From positions 2,294,001 to 2,358,000 of the forward strand of contig NZ_CP036298.1 in assembly GCF_007752135.1 (NCBI RefSeq): 64,000 nt of DNA, in the 5' to 3' direction. The DNA comes from Aureliella helgolandensis (GTDB lineage: Bacteria; Planctomycetota; Planctomycetia; Pirellulales; Pirellulaceae). Shown piece by piece: positions 8,301 to 19,409 of this stretch (positions within the stretch are counted from its first letter, which is position 1; each line of letters begins with the position of its first letter). The notes under the pieces are model-generated. The model was not told the DNA's origin and did not search any database. It saw only the letters and a program-made list of their open reading frames with translations. The position numbers and the translations under genes were made by a program.

Positions 8301-9299
8301 ATGCATCCTATCGTTGTGACTTCAGGCGTTGACTCGGAGTATGTTCTCGGTGGTTTCGCAGAACATTTGCGGTCCAAGGGCTATGTTGTCCACGAAATCG
8401 ATTTTGGCGCGAGCAATGCAGACTTTCGCCCTCTGCTTGAGAGCTTGAGTTCTTCGAAAGTAGCCTTCGTCACCTCTTCGCACGCCAATTTGACAAGTCG
8501 AACGGCGCGCATGATTACTCCTCTTTTTTGGGAGAAGTATCCGAACTACTTAGCTCCGCTCGAAATCCTCCCCATTCTCAAGCCTCAAGTATCTGTTTAT
8601 GTACCGCACGACTTGCTGAGCCCCTTCGGTGATAGAAACCTCGACGAGTATCGATTTCTCGATTTATTCGACCACCTTCTCGCTCCTCAAGATTTTCCAG
8701 AACTTCAGACACAAGTTGGGCAACGAACACAGGTCCACAGTGCTGGCTGGATCAAATACCGAGCGCACCCCGTCGACCAACCCCTGGAAGCTCATCTGGA
8801 CGCGCTCCCCTACCCGCGAATTAGCTTCATGATCAGCTCAATTCAGTTTTTGACAGACAAGTACGGTCCTGCAGGGCTTGTACAGTACTACAAATCGATC
8901 CTGACGAAAGGCGTCCGCGTGAAGCTGCCGGTTTGGAGTGGTGTAGAGCAAATTGAAGAGGCTATCAGGAATCACACAGAGGCAGAGGTGATTGACTCCC
9001 ACTACTCGTCTGCGAGTCTGATCGCGCAGTCTGACCTTGTGGTATGCAACGCGGCATCGTCAATCCTAGCAGAGTCGATTCTCGCGGGCGTGCCTGGCAT
9101 TTGCTTGCTTGATGATGAAGCAGAATCTGCAGAATTGAAAATAGAAAAACTGCGTGAATACCCGCAATTGGTTTTTCATGACTATCGTTCTCGTGCAGCG
9201 ATCCCGACGGAAGTCCTCGATGACGTACTCTCTCAAAAACTTGCTAAACGACTCAAGCCAATAGATTACGATTTTATGGAAAGTTTAATCTGTGTCTGA
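8301..9299 (+). CDS. GT-B-like glycan/polyol-phosphate transferase homologue
   Basis: 332 residues from the ATG at 8301 (a GTG lies directly before it). The C-terminal block SDLVVCNAASSILAESILAG followed by VPGICLLDDE matches the nucleotide-binding half of GT-B enzymes such as CDP-glycerol glycerophosphotransferases, MurG-like enzymes and the related UDP-GlcNAc 2-epimerases. The N-terminal half has a short Rossmann-like start (IVVTSGVDSEYVLGGFAEHL) and YVPHDLLSPFG. No signal peptide. It closes the plus-strand arm of the cluster and probably transfers a sugar or polyol phosphate in surface polymer assembly; the exact reaction is unknown. Confidence 0.6.
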   Translation: MHPIVVTSGVDSEYVLGGFAEHLRSKGYVVHEIDFGASNADFRPLLESLSSSKVAFVTSSHANLTSRTARMITPLFWEKYPNYLAPLEILPILKPQVSVYVPHDLLSPFGDRNLDEYRFLDLFDHLLAPQDFPELQTQVGQRTQVHSAGWIKYRAHPVDQPLEAHLDALPYPRISFMISSIQFLTDKYGPAGLVQYYKSILTKGVRVKLPVWSGVEQIEEAIRNHTEAEVIDSHYSSASLIAQSDLVVCNAASSILAESILAGVPGICLLDDEAESAELKIEKLREYPQLVFHDYRSRAAIPTEVLDDVLSQKLAKRLKPIDYDFMESLICV

Positions 9300-9569
9300 C
9301 GGAAAAGCTCCTCCTCTGAGCCCCCCTTCGTCGCTGCTTCAGCGTCTCCTGTGAGCTGAACCGAGCAATGTTGGAAACTGGACGTAGCCCCCAGCGATGG
9401 AACACCATTCGGTTCCGTGAGCAGACAGCGAAAAGTGAAAGTACCCAGAACGGAAAACATGGCGAGATCCGGTCGATCCTTCTGCCCCAGTATAGAAATT
9501 AGGCTAAATATGGTATCTTGAGTGCTTGGATGCATCGAGTGACACGTGCTGGGAGTACGCTCTATTACA

Positions 9570-10520
9570 ATGCCTAATGCTGGCCCGCCGAGCCGTTTGC
9601 CGCCGTTGATTTTTGGAGAAGTGCTGTTCGACCACTTTCCAGATGGTCGTTCCGTACTTGGGGGGGCTCCGTTCAATGTGGCCTGGAATCTGCAAGGTCT
9701 GGGCAACTCTCCCCATATGTTGACCGCTGTTGGCAAGGACGCTGAAGGCGAACTGGTCCTGAAGGAAATGCAGGACTGGGGAATGGAACGTGGCGGTGTG
9801 CAACACCATCCGCAACTCTCTACCGGTCGCGTCGTGGTCACGCTGGCCGGTGGGCAGCCAACTTACGAGATTCTCCACCCTTGCGCATTTGATCAGATTA
9901 AGCTGCCGGAGCAGGCAATCGACGCAGCCCATTACTCACTGTTGTACTACGGTACGCTGGCCGCTCGCGACACCATCTCTCAATCCACCCTCTTGCACTT
10001 GGTCCAACATAGTGGGCTCCCACGGTTTGTTGATCTGAACATCCGCCAGCCTTGGTTTGACCACGCATTGGTAAGACCGTTACTCGACGGAGCGGAGTGG
10101 GTAAAACTCAATGACGAAGAGTTGGCCGAACTTTCGGGCCAACCGCACAGCACGGTCGCCATAGACATCTTGTGCAGCGTCCGGATCATGCGGGAGAAAT
10201 ATGGGGGCTCGGTCTACTTCGTGACTTGCGGTGCCGCCGGCGCGTATGCGTTGGTGGAGGATCGAATCCACTTCGCCCCGTCGCCTGTGGTCCAGAATTT
10301 GCAAGACACGGTAGGGGCCGGAGACGCATTTACGGCCGCCACCCTTCATCAACTGTTACGTCAAGTGCCCTCGGAATCGGCAATCCGGTTAGCCGTCCAA
10401 TTTGCTGCCCAGGTGTGTGCGATTCGCGGGGCAACGACAACCGCTCGAAACCTTTACCAATTCGAGGGCCGGGAAGATGACATCAACTCCAACGAAGACT
10501 CCGACCATGGGAATTCTTAA
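9570..10520 (+). CDS. PfkB-family sugar kinase, probable fructokinase
   Basis: 316 residues from ATG 9570 (a GTG at 9546 would add eight). The PfkB pattern is clear: [20 protein letters not shown] near the start with the GG sugar-binding pair, and [12 protein letters not shown] near the C-terminus with the catalytic base Asp in GAGD. Fructokinases phosphorylate fructose to fructose-6-phosphate with ATP. Here that would feed the adjacent sucrose-phosphate synthase and reuse fructose released by amylosucrase. The last 44 bp overlap the start of the next gene. The same kinase/SPS/amylosucrase grouping is known from halotolerant methanotrophs such as Methylomicrobium alcaliphilum. Confidence 0.85.
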   Translation: MPNAGPPSRLPPLIFGEVLFDHFPDGRSVLGGAPFNVAWNLQGLGNSPHMLTAVGKDAEGELVLKEMQDWGMERGGVQHHPQLSTGRVVVTLAGGQPTYEILHPCAFDQIKLPEQAIDAAHYSLLYYGTLAARDTISQSTLLHLVQHSGLPRFVDLNIRQPWFDHALVRPLLDGAEWVKLNDEELAELSGQPHSTVAIDILCSVRIMREKYGGSVYFVTCGAAGAYALVEDRIHFAPSPVVQNLQDTVGAGDAFTAATLHQLLRQVPSESAIRLAVQFAAQVCAIRGATTTARNLYQFEGREDDINSNEDSDHGNS

Positions 10521-12672
10521 TAAAAAAGACGGACTTAAAATTACGCTCATTAGTCTGCACGGACTCATCCGAGGTGACGAGCCTGAGTTGGGGGCCGACG
10601 CGGATACGGGGGGGCAAGTTAAGTACGTGCTGGAGCTAGCGCGAGAATTGGCTGCGAACCCTAGCGTACGCGAAGTCGAGTTGCTGACGCGGCAGATATT
10701 CGATCCCAAGGTCAGCAAGGACTACGCGCAACCCGAAGAGCCACTGTCCGATAAGGCTCGGATCGTCAGGATTCCATTCGGCCCCAAACGCTATTTGAAG
10801 AAAGAAGCCCTCTGGCCTTACATTGAGCTGTTTGTTGACCAAACGCTCGTCCACTTCCGTCGACATGGAATTCCCGATGTTATTCACGGGCACTATGCTG
10901 ACGCAGGATTGGCCGGCGCGCAGCTCGCCAATCTACTCCACGTTCCCTTCATTTTTACAGGGCATTCGCTCGGTCGAGTCAAGGCGCAGCGCTTGCAGTT
11001 GGGCAAAGAGCGGGTCGATGCCTTGGAACAAATGTATAAGTTTCGCATTCGCTATGAAGCGGAGGAAACGGCACTGGAAACCGCCTCGATGGTCGTCACC
11101 AGCACCGGACAAGAGGTCGAGCAGCAGTATGAAATGTACGACCACTACGATCCGTCGCGGATGGAAGTCATTCCTCCAGGGGTCGATCTCGATGCATTTT
11201 TTCCGCCGCCAGAAGATTGGGCGCGGCCCGAGTTTGCCGATGAGTTAGCTAGGTTTCTGCGAGAACCCGAAAAACCTTTCATTTTGGCGATGGCACGACC
11301 GGACGAACGCAAGAATCTCGAAAAGCTCGTCGAAGTCTACGGGGAAAGTAGCCAGCTCCAGGAAATTGCGAACCTGGTGATGATCATGGGAGGTCGAGAT
11401 GACCTCCGTGAACTTCCCAAGGGGCAGCAACAAGTTATTAACAATGTACTTCATCTGGTCGATAGATACGACCTGTATGGCAAAGTGGCCTACCCCAAGC
11501 GCCATCGCCCCCACGACGTTGCAGAGCTTTACCGCTTGGCAGTACGGCAACGCGGCGTATTTATCAATCCCGCCTTAACCGAACCCTTTGGTCTGACCCT
11601 GTTGGAAGCGGGGGCGGCCGGGCTACCCATCGTAGCCACCAACGATGGCGGGCCCTGCGATATTATCGCCAACTGCGACAATGGCTTGCTGGTCGATCCC
11701 GTGGATGGCAAGGCAATTGAGAAAGCGCTGCTCCGCGTGCTGACCGAACCCGAGCAATGGGATGCTTGGTCCCAAGCCGGCGTGGATGGAACGCGAAAAC
11801 ATTACTCATGGCGCAATCATGCCGACCGCTACCTTCGTGACCTTTCGGATATTCTGAATCACTCGGCGACTCCGGAGTTGATTGACAACCCAACCATGCG
11901 GCGACTGCCCGAATTTGATCGCATTATTGTGACCGATTTGGACAATACGCTGACTGGCGACGACGAAGCCTTGGAGGAGTTCAAGGAGCTGATTCGAGCC
12001 AATCGTCACATCGGCTTTGGCATCGCAACCGGCCGGCGTCTCGACAGCGCTCTGGAATTGATTGAGCAACTTGGCCTGCCGCGCCCCGACGTCATCGATA
12101 CCGATTCGGGGACGCAATTGCACTATGGTGCTAAGCTGACTCCGGATTCCAGCTGGCAAAAGCAAATCGGGTATGCCTGGGAACCAGAAAAAATCAGCGA
12201 AACCATGGCCAGCTTGCCGGGCGTGTTCCAGCAAGAAGAATCTCACCAGTCGAAGTACAAAATCAGTTTTGAGATCGATCAAACCCTTGCCCCAAATCTA
12301 GCTGCCATCAAGAAAAGTCTGCGCGAGGCGGGATTGCGTGCTAAGGTTGTTCAGTCTCTCGGAATGTATATCGACATTATCCCCGTCCGTGGGGGGAGTG
12401 ACTTGTCGATGCGACATTTGCTATGGAAATGGGGGTTCTCTCCTGAGAAGGTACTCGTAGCTGGCGATTCTGGAAATGACGAAGGCATGCTCCTAGGCAG
12501 GACGCTCGGCGTCGTCGTTGGCAATTACAGTCCCGAACTCAACAAACTTCGCAATCGTCCTCGCGTCTATTTTGCAGATGGCGCGCACGCACGGGGCATT
12601 ATTGAGGGCATTCATTATTATCAGTTCCTAAGCAATATCGTAATTCCGAATGATCACGTCGAATCTAACTGA
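10477..12672 (+). CDS. sps: sucrose-phosphate synthase fused to sucrose-phosphatase domain
   Basis: 731 residues from ATG 10477; 10507 is an alternative and a start at 10402 would lie deep in the kinase gene. The GT4 domain (~10-470) begins [19 protein letters not shown] and has [19 protein letters not shown], and the donor motif [20 protein letters not shown], as in plant and cyanobacterial SPS. From ~480 a HAD phosphatase domain follows, with [12 protein letters not shown] (nucleophile Asp487, second Asp489), GIATGR and GDSGNDEGM. The synthase makes sucrose-6-phosphate from UDP-glucose and fructose-6-phosphate, and the second domain would remove the phosphate. All HAD motifs are intact, so the second domain looks active and no separate phosphatase gene is needed here. 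Confidence 0.92.
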   Translation: MTSTPTKTPTMGILNKKDGLKITLISLHGLIRGDEPELGADADTGGQVKYVLELARELAANPSVREVELLTRQIFDPKVSKDYAQPEEPLSDKARIVRIPFGPKRYLKKEALWPYIELFVDQTLVHFRRHGIPDVIHGHYADAGLAGAQLANLLHVPFIFTGHSLGRVKAQRLQLGKERVDALEQMYKFRIRYEAEETALETASMVVTSTGQEVEQQYEMYDHYDPSRMEVIPPGVDLDAFFPPPEDWARPEFADELARFLREPEKPFILAMARPDERKNLEKLVEVYGESSQLQEIANLVMIMGGRDDLRELPKGQQQVINNVLHLVDRYDLYGKVAYPKRHRPHDVAELYRLAVRQRGVFINPALTEPFGLTLLEAGAAGLPIVATNDGGPCDIIANCDNGLLVDPVDGKAIEKALLRVLTEPEQWDAWSQAGVDGTRKHYSWRNHADRYLRDLSDILNHSATPELIDNPTMRRLPEFDRIIVTDLDNTLTGDDEALEEFKELIRANRHIGFGIATGRRLDSALELIEQLGLPRPDVIDTDSGTQLHYGAKLTPDSSWQKQIGYAWEPEKISETMASLPGVFQQEESHQSKYKISFEIDQTLAPNLAAIKKSLREAGLRAKVVQSLGMYIDIIPVRGGSDLSMRHLLWKWGFSPEKVLVAGDSGNDEGMLLGRTLGVVVGNYSPELNKLRNRPRVYFADGAHARGIIEGIHYYQFLSNIVIPNDHVESN

Positions 12673-14701
12673 AGAGAACCGAGCCAACTCCACCACTAGC
12701 GGTGGGAGGCCCAGTGGCTCGGGATTACGTGGTCGATTGAATTCCGCTGAGGGTTTGCGTTTTGAAGCTGAGTTGACGCTGTTGCGACTCGCACCGCGTC
12801 TCGAAGCCCACTGGAACGCGCTCTCAGCCGAACCCCGATTGCGTCAAGAATTTGAGGAGCGTTTGGAGGAATACTGGTGGCAGTTGTTTCAACTGCTATT
12901 TGAGCTTTACGGTTCGCGGTACGACTTTTTCTACCATCTCGAGCAGATTCTACTTACCGCCGCCACGGCGTGGATCCAGCGCCCTGAAACGCTGCGCGAC
13001 GTGGACCGGCATCGGATCAATGAACCGAACTGGTTCGCTTCGGAGCGGATCGTCGGGGGCGCATTGTACGTGGATCTCTTCAGCGAGAATCTAGGAAAAC
13101 TGCGAGAGTCGATCGGTTACTTCAAGGAGCTTGGGTTAACCTACCTGCACTTGATGCCCTTGTTCGCCGTTCGCCCAGGTAACAGTGACGGTGGCTACGC
13201 GATCAGCAATTATCGCTCGGTAGATCCACGACTCGGCACGATCGATGATTTGAGGCTGTTGGCAGACGATTTACGCAGCGCCGGTATTAACCTGGTGCTG
13301 GACTTTGTATTCAATCATACCTCCGACGATCATCTTTGGGCGCAACATGCGAAGGCAGGGGATCGCGAGTTTCAACAGTACTATTTCATCTTCCCCGACC
13401 GTGAACAGCCCGATAAATATGAACACACACTGCGGGAGATTTTTCCCGCCGTGCGCCGTGGCAATTTTACTTGGCACGACGCGATGGAACGCTGGGTATG
13501 GACGACGTTCAATAGCTTCCAATGGGACTTAAACTACAGCAACCCCTCCGTCTTTCGCTCGATGCTGGAAGAAATGTATTTCATCGCCAGTACCGGGGTT
13601 GATATGCTGCGGCTCGATGCCGTCGCCTTTATCTGGAAAGAGATGGGGACGGCGTGCGAGAACCTGCCTAAAGCACACACCCTCATCCGAGCCTTCAACT
13701 GTCTAGCGAGAATTGCGACGCCCGGGCTACTTTTCAAATCCGAAGCGATTGTACATCCCGACGACGTGGTGAAGTACATTGCACCTGAGGAATGCCAGGT
13801 TTCCTACAATCCGACTCTGATGGCCCTACTATGGGAATCGTTAGCAACTCGCGAAGTCCGCTTGCTCAATCGCACGTTGAGTCACCGCCATCGCTTGCCT
13901 GAGGGTACCGCTTGGGTGAACTACCTGAGATGTCACGACGATATTGGTTGGACGTTCGATGACGCAGATGCTGCCGCCATTGGGATCAACGCCTACAACC
14001 ACCGGCAGTTTCTCAATCAATTTTATACGGGACAATTCGAGGGCTCCTTCGCTCGGGGCGTTCCCTTCCAAGAGAACACTGATACCGGTGACATGCGCAT
14101 TGCGGGCACGCTGGCCTCCCTCGCCGGACTGGAGCAGGCGATCGAACACGATGACGAAGAGGCCAAAGAGCTGGCTATTCGGCGCATGTTGTTGCTGCAG
14201 AGTATTACGTTGAGCATCGGAGGAATTCCGTTGCTCTACCTTGGCGAAGAGTGGGGCATGCTCAATGATTACGACTTCGTCAAAGACCCCGCCAAGGCCG
14301 GGGATACACGCTGGGTGCATCGGCCGAAAATGCAATGGGAATTCCTGGACGAGCTCGATGACACGTCGGTCGCCGTCAATTCCTCGATCCGTCGACGCAT
14401 TTTTCGCTCCCAACAAAAGCTAATTGCAGCCCGTAAATCGTCCCACGCGCTGGCTGGGCAAAACATGGAGCTATTGGCAACCCAAAATCCACACGTGCTA
14501 GGTTTCGTGCGAACCCATGAGGCACATCGCATGGTGGTTCTGGCCAATTTTTCAGAGCAACCTCAGACCCTCCACGGCAATCTGCTGCGGACCGCGGGAA
14601 TGGGAAGATTCTTTGAGGATGTGCTCTCGAGTCGAACTTTGGGCACGAGTGATGACATCGTCTTGCCAGCCTACGAGGTGCTCTGGCTAAAACGCGTGTA
14701 A
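12650..14701 (+). CDS. ams: amylosucrase (GH13)
   Basis: 683 residues, start overlapping the SPS stop by 23 bp. After a ~100-residue helical N-domain comes the (beta/alpha)8 barrel with [28 protein letters not shown] and RCHDDIGW. Taking Asp323 as nucleophile, Glu365 as acid/base and Asp430 as transition-state stabiliser, the spacings of 42 and 65 residues equal those of D286/E328/D393 in Neisseria polysaccharea amylosucrase. RCHDDIGW is typical of amylosucrase rather than general alpha-amylase. The enzyme uses sucrose to build alpha-1,4-glucan and releases fructose, which the kinase in the same operon could recover. No signal peptide, so cytoplasmic. Confidence 0.9.
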   Translation: MITSNLTEENRANSTTSGGRPSGSGLRGRLNSAEGLRFEAELTLLRLAPRLEAHWNALSAEPRLRQEFEERLEEYWWQLFQLLFELYGSRYDFFYHLEQILLTAATAWIQRPETLRDVDRHRINEPNWFASERIVGGALYVDLFSENLGKLRESIGYFKELGLTYLHLMPLFAVRPGNSDGGYAISNYRSVDPRLGTIDDLRLLADDLRSAGINLVLDFVFNHTSDDHLWAQHAKAGDREFQQYYFIFPDREQPDKYEHTLREIFPAVRRGNFTWHDAMERWVWTTFNSFQWDLNYSNPSVFRSMLEEMYFIASTGVDMLRLDAVAFIWKEMGTACENLPKAHTLIRAFNCLARIATPGLLFKSEAIVHPDDVVKYIAPEECQVSYNPTLMALLWESLATREVRLLNRTLSHRHRLPEGTAWVNYLRCHDDIGWTFDDADAAAIGINAYNHRQFLNQFYTGQFEGSFARGVPFQENTDTGDMRIAGTLASLAGLEQAIEHDDEEAKELAIRRMLLLQSITLSIGGIPLLYLGEEWGMLNDYDFVKDPAKAGDTRWVHRPKMQWEFLDELDDTSVAVNSSIRRRIFRSQQKLIAARKSSHALAGQNMELLATQNPHVLGFVRTHEAHRMVVLANFSEQPQTLHGNLLRTAGMGRFFEDVLSSRTLGTSDDIVLPAYEVLWLKRV

Positions 14702-15054
14702 AGAGAGGTATGGCTCCCAGCTGCGGAGCATTTGCGGGCGAGCCCAACGCTGTCGTGGAGCAGACCGCAAACGAGGTCGAATCCAAGCTGGAGCTGGCCA
14801 CAATGCGCGACTAGGCTGACTTTCTCGCACTTCCTGATACCATCTGCACGCATTCCGAATCTCATCGCCTGTACCAGATAATGCACGTGCGGGGCGTTCG
14901 CTGTTTTCCAGCATTGCATGCGGGCGGTAAGTCCTCGTCGGCGGACCGTACGTGATTTCTGCTAGCGTTCGCTGGGCCCTGAGCATGGACTCAAGGCCAG
15001 CGTTGCCCTATCCGCTGGTGGAATATCCACCAGCAATGGTCGCCAACGATTGCA
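14702..15054. other. intergenic region between convergent genes
   Basis: About 350 bp between the 3' ends of the sucrose operon and the minus-strand SHD1 gene. No coding frame with protein-like composition, no RNA gene and no clear T-tailed hairpin was seen. It should contain the transcript ends of both units. Confidence 0.5.
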
Positions 15055-17109
15055 TTATTGGGGGACGAGGCCGCGGGCGCCCAGGACACTCGAACCAATC
15101 CCTTTTTTCTTGGCGGGATCAAATAGCTTTTCGGGAATGTCGGTTGTGCTAAACAGCTGAGGCATCGGCTTTTGCATCGAGTCTGCTTTTTGCTGTGCCG
15201 ATTCGCCATCCTTTAAGAACATGGTTTGGGGGAGTCCCGAACCGCCGCCGGTTTGCCACGCAACCACATCTCCGTACATCACTTCTAGTTTGCTAAAATA
15301 GGGCGTAACGGAAATTGAGTGTTCGCCACCGCCACGTCCTATCATCGAGCGATAGGTTACTGTTTGTGGTTTGCTGCGCCCCATTTCAGCTTTGAGAATC
15401 GTTGTCGAATTTGCATCGTAAACCCAGTCGTTGTCCTCAATTTGTTGCATCAGTGCATTTCGAACTTCTGTATCGTATTCACCGCACTGAATGGACAAGC
15501 CAACCGCGTGCCCTGGGCGAATGATATAGAGGCTCTCCGGATCGAGTCCTTCGACCGCCTCCCGGACCCCCGGCCCTGGTAGCTCTACAGCACCGATGAC
15601 AAACTGAGCTTGTTGCCCACGAATATTGACCGCGTAGCAGAGCTTGTCTCCCATGACGGTTTGGGTCTTTGCTCCCCACGAATCCGTTTGGACCTGGCTA
15701 GTATCAATCCTGTAGTTCCAGACCGGCAGTTGATGGCGCGTGTCGTACAGAACTTCACGATCGATCAACAAGGTCGTATCGTCCACCCATTCCACCGTCG
15801 CTGAGAACGGAGTGCCAATTCCGTCTGCTCTCAGTCGCGTGGGTGGAAGTGAGGAACCGACTTCCCAGATAGCTAGCTGTGAACGCGTGAGCACAGCCAG
15901 TCTCGTACCATCTGCATTGAATCCGACACCAGCGGTCCTACCACCTTCCACGGGTAACGCTGCGAGCGTGTTGCCCGTAGCGGCTTCGATAATTCGCACA
16001 CGTTCATCTTCGGGCAAGGCAAAGTACTTTTTACCAGGACTCAGTACAAGCTGAGCACCGAAGAATGACTCTTGCTCAACCCGATATAATTCACGATGGG
16101 CATCGGTATCCCAGACGACGAACTTCTGCTTTCCCCATTGATGCAACACCCGATTGGGCGCGACAATTACGGCAAGGGTGCCCTGACTGCCGTGCATGCG
16201 TTCCACTTCGCTTTTCCAGGAGACTCGAGCTTCCGGCACTTCGAGAGTTGGGTCTGCAGTCCAGAGCGTGAGACGCGTTCCCTCCTTATTGGTCGTCAGT
16301 AAAGACCGATTCCTCGGGGCGACGGCTGCCACGCGTTCCCCGCTGGGGAGCAATTGCAGGCGGTTGATTTTCTCTTGTGCTAGTGCTGCCCAAAGTACGC
16401 GGCTTGGCTGATCGCCATGGCTGTCCATGGTTCCAGCAACCATCCAGCCATCCGCTCCGCCGATCGGTTCCAGCCGCACAAGCGATTCGAAAAAATGTGC
16501 TTTCGGAAAGGCGACTCCTTTCATCGGCATGCTGGCAAACCCAGGCGGAGCATCGGGAGGAATTTCGCTCAAGTCCTGTGCTTCGTTCCACACCGCTGCT
16601 CCGAAGGCAGTTGCATTCTGTTGAAACACCGTTAGATCTGGTAGCCAGGCAATCTCTGGTCCCACCTTAGATTTCAGCATTTTGAGAAACGTCTGATCGG
16701 ACTCGCTCAGCTTGTCGATGGGGACGGCGAGTTCGGCGCCATCTTCCTCTTTGTAGAGCAAGACATCTTTTCCCTTGAAGGCCATGACTGCGGCGCGAAC
16801 CGAGAACTGCTTGGACTCGTCACTCCATAATCGCATGGGAGAGATCACTTTCTCTTCCCATGGGTATCTCAACTTGTCACTGCCCGAATCGACGACGACT
16901 TGTCGCGTCTGATTGCCGAGAAAGTATTCTACGCCAACCTTCTTCCCCTGAACTTGCAGCACTACCCCTTCGCGCCATGAATTGCCGCTCTGGTACTGCA
17001 CCTCTTCTCCCTCGCGAAACCGCCTGCTCCTGGATTGTCCGAAAGCCGCGGTGCTCGAGGTGAGGCCTACCAGCAACCAGAGAAGGTAGTGTTGGGGCAA
17101 TTGATGCAT
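15055..17109 (-). CDS. exported SHD1-domain protein with WD40-like propeller
   Basis: 684 residues with an N-terminal signal peptide (HYLLWLLVGLTSSTAAFGQS). Residues ~25-85 look like a Tudor/agenet-type small barrel (FREGEEVQYQSGNSWREGVV). Residues ~100-145 match the SLA1 homology domain 1, found often in planctomycetes (SVRAAVMAFKGKDVLLYKEE, then PIDKLSESDQTFL). The middle, ~200-500, has repeated beta-propeller-like strands (FVVWDTDAHRELYRV, LAIWEVG). Probably periplasmic; the function of bacterial SHD1 proteins is not established. It is transcribed away from the NHL-repeat gene across a 230-bp gap. Confidence 0.75.
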   Translation of the reverse strand: MHQLPQHYLLWLLVGLTSSTAAFGQSRSRRFREGEEVQYQSGNSWREGVVLQVQGKKVGVEYFLGNQTRQVVVDSGSDKLRYPWEEKVISPMRLWSDESKQFSVRAAVMAFKGKDVLLYKEEDGAELAVPIDKLSESDQTFLKMLKSKVGPEIAWLPDLTVFQQNATAFGAAVWNEAQDLSEIPPDAPPGFASMPMKGVAFPKAHFFESLVRLEPIGGADGWMVAGTMDSHGDQPSRVLWAALAQEKINRLQLLPSGERVAAVAPRNRSLLTTNKEGTRLTLWTADPTLEVPEARVSWKSEVERMHGSQGTLAVIVAPNRVLHQWGKQKFVVWDTDAHRELYRVEQESFFGAQLVLSPGKKYFALPEDERVRIIEAATGNTLAALPVEGGRTAGVGFNADGTRLAVLTRSQLAIWEVGSSLPPTRLRADGIGTPFSATVEWVDDTTLLIDREVLYDTRHQLPVWNYRIDTSQVQTDSWGAKTQTVMGDKLCYAVNIRGQQAQFVIGAVELPGPGVREAVEGLDPESLYIIRPGHAVGLSIQCGEYDTEVRNALMQQIEDNDWVYDANSTTILKAEMGRSKPQTVTYRSMIGRGGGEHSISVTPYFSKLEVMYGDVVAWQTGGGSGLPQTMFLKDGESAQQKADSMQKPMPQLFSTTDIPEKLFDPAKKKGIGSSVLGARGLVPQ

Positions 17110-17340
17110 GTTATGATCCTATCCAGTTGGCATGGCATAGCAGGTCCTCAATTGTATTCCAATTCCCTGTGGTATTCGAGACTTTTGCGCCACACCCCCG
17201 GGAAGAAGAAGAGTTCCGTTGCTACGGATAGTGCCATTTTCGCGTATACTCGGGCCGCCTGTGCCGCTCGGTCGGCCATCCATTGTCAATCTTCCTAACC
17301 TATAACTATTCCCAATTCCATCACCAATGAGGCGATCGCC

Positions 17341-18363
17341 ATGCGAATTTCATCAACTCTAATTGCCGCTTGCTTGACAGCGGTTCTAAGCTGTCCGGCT
17401 AGGGCTGCAGACACACCTGTTGCTGCCGTGCGAATGGGCTGTGGTGCGATGACGTTTGATACGGTCCCAGGTTGGGGCCTGCGTCCCGATGGAGCTTCTG
17501 CGATTGGCTCTACCCATGGTTCGGTGGTCATCGACCAAGCGGGCAATATCTACACCAGTGCAAAGGCGGGCGTGTTCGTCTTTTCACCCGACGGCAAGGT
17601 AATCCATTCCTACCTGGGAGATCAGTATTCAAACATCCATGACATGGAGATTCGCCAAGAAGAGGATGGAGAGTACATCTATGGAGCGCGCAATGCCAAC
17701 GCTGAAGGGATCAAGTTCAAGGTTAGCACTGGTGAAATCGTCCTCCATCTTCCCTTCCCGGGAGAATCAGGGTTGGAGCTGAAGAAATTCAACCCCACTG
17801 CCATTACCGTGGCCAAGAATGGTGATATTTACCTGTCGGACGGATACGCCAGCAACCACATTTTCAAATTCGATAAGAGCGGCAAGTACCTGATGCATTT
17901 TGGCACCAAGGGCAATAAGACCCGGGAGTTCAACACCGCTCACGGAATGACCCTTGATACCCGCTACGAACCCAATCGCTTGCTCATCTGTGATCGCAAT
18001 CATGAACCCAAAGGCCGCTTGGTGCATTACGATTTGGATGGCCAGTTCATCGAAGAGGTCGTGACGGGGTTGGGCATGCCAACTTCGGTTGCCATCCAAG
18101 GGGACTACGTCTCGGTTCCGGACTTGCAAGGCCGACTGGTGATTCTGGACAAATCCAACACGATCATCGCCGTGTTGGGACACAACCCCGATCCGGCCAA
18201 GGGAGGCAGCTTCAATGTGCCTCAAGCCGAATGGGTCGAAGGGGTTTTCAGTGGCACCCATGGCTCTTACTGGGACGAAGCAGGCAATCTCTATGTCCAG
18301 GACTGGAACGTCTCGGGACGCATTATGAAGCTCGTCCGGGTCGATCCCCGCGGTGATAAGTAG
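17341..18363 (+). CDS. exported NHL-repeat six-bladed beta-propeller protein
   Basis: 340 residues with a signal peptide ending near ACLTAVLSCPARAAD. The rest is a propeller of NHL-type repeats: SVVIDQAGNIYTSAKAGVFV, AITVAKNGDIYLSDGYASNH, RLLICDRN, GHNPDPA and SYWDEAGNLYVQDWNVSGRI. The layout resembles peptidyl-alpha-hydroxyglycine lyase-like NHL proteins, but the catalytic residues of that enzyme were not verified. Probably periplasmic. It stands alone between a divergent SHD1 gene and a convergent aldo-keto reductase. Planctomycete homologues are usually annotated only as NHL-repeat or hypothetical. Confidence 0.78.
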   Translation: MRISSTLIAACLTAVLSCPARAADTPVAAVRMGCGAMTFDTVPGWGLRPDGASAIGSTHGSVVIDQAGNIYTSAKAGVFVFSPDGKVIHSYLGDQYSNIHDMEIRQEEDGEYIYGARNANAEGIKFKVSTGEIVLHLPFPGESGLELKKFNPTAITVAKNGDIYLSDGYASNHIFKFDKSGKYLMHFGTKGNKTREFNTAHGMTLDTRYEPNRLLICDRNHEPKGRLVHYDLDGQFIEEVVTGLGMPTSVAIQGDYVSVPDLQGRLVILDKSNTIIAVLGHNPDPAKGGSFNVPQAEWVEGVFSGTHGSYWDEAGNLYVQDWNVSGRIMKLVRVDPRGDK

Positions 18364-18471
18364 ACCACGGATTGCACCAAGGGCGGCGTACTTGCATGCC
18401 AGTTGCTTTGAGGATACCAGTTGAAGAGCCCGACGCAGTAAACCCAACCTAGCGGATGCGACGGCTTGCGT

Positions 18472-19389
18472 TTAGGACTCTCTTCCGGCCCCAGTGATTT
18501 CCTGCACTCGCCGGGTGATTTCAGCATACAAGTCCCCGGGGAGGGCTCCCGCTTTGGCCGCCGCCACGTTTTCAGCAAAGTGTTCTAAATTGCAAGTCCC
18601 CACGATGGCCGTGTCGCAATGCGGATGCGATAGGGTGTAACGCAGGATGAATTCTGCTCGCGACATAGAGGCGGGCAAGAGTTCATCCAATTTTGCAGCG
18701 GCCCAGACGGCATTCACTGCTGGACGTTGTATCTCTGCATCGGGGCCTCCCTGGGCGATCCCACCACGGACGATAACACCTGCCCCTTGTCTCGCGGCTT
18801 CATCCATGCAGGCCGCATGCTCCGGGGCAACACAGGCGTAGGGCAGTTGGAATGCGTCAAAAATCTCCAATTTGAGCAAATCCGTAATCTCCGGGAGTTT
18901 CGTCGACACTCCCAACGCGCGGACTGTTCCCTGCTCACGGAATCCTTGCAACACCTCGATCAGGCCGTTTTGCTTCAGGGTGGCAGCATCTCCACCATGA
19001 AATTGCAGGAGATCAATATGGTCGGTTTGCAAGCGTTCGAGACTGGTTTCCAGATTGCGTCGCACGGTATCCGCAGTCCAGGTGTGTCGGATTTCTAAGG
19101 TGTCGGCATGTTGAATGGGATCGCAGCCACATTTCGTTGCCAGAGTGAATTCGCCACGCCGCGAACTAAGAAAACGTCCGATTCTGGCTTCGCTCACACC
19201 GTAGTCCGGCGAGGTGTCGATGAAGTTCACGCCGGCATCCAACACGGCATGCAACACTCGCTCTGCAGCCTCATCGGAGACGGTCCGGATACCCCAGGTG
19301 TTCGGACCACGCAGGCCCATGCTCCCATAGCCTAGCCGTGTCACGCATAATCCCGTTTTTCCCAGCTGCCGTTGCTCAAGCGTTGACAT
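18472..19389 (-). CDS. aldo/keto reductase
   Basis: 305 residues from ATG 19389, preferred over 19407 because GGAAG lies 8 bases upstream. The AKR barrel is clear: LGYGSMGLRG, FIDTSPDYGVSEARIGRFL with catalytic Asp and Tyr, LATKCG with the Lys, and LLQFHGGD with the His. It should be an NADPH-dependent oxidoreductase on a carbonyl or sugar-like substrate; specificity cannot be predicted. It starts about 20 bp after the MMPL exporter gene and is the last gene of a three-gene minus-strand operon. Confidence 0.88.
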   Translation of the reverse strand: MSTLEQRQLGKTGLCVTRLGYGSMGLRGPNTWGIRTVSDEAAERVLHAVLDAGVNFIDTSPDYGVSEARIGRFLSSRRGEFTLATKCGCDPIQHADTLEIRHTWTADTVRRNLETSLERLQTDHIDLLQFHGGDAATLKQNGLIEVLQGFREQGTVRALGVSTKLPEITDLLKLEIFDAFQLPYACVAPEHAACMDEAARQGAGVIVRGGIAQGGPDAEIQRPAVNAVWAAAKLDELLPASMSRAEFILRYTLSHPHCDTAIVGTCNLEHFAENVAAAKAGALPGDLYAEITRRVQEITGAGRES

Positions 19390-19409
19390 GTGATGGACTT
19401 CCTTCATGG

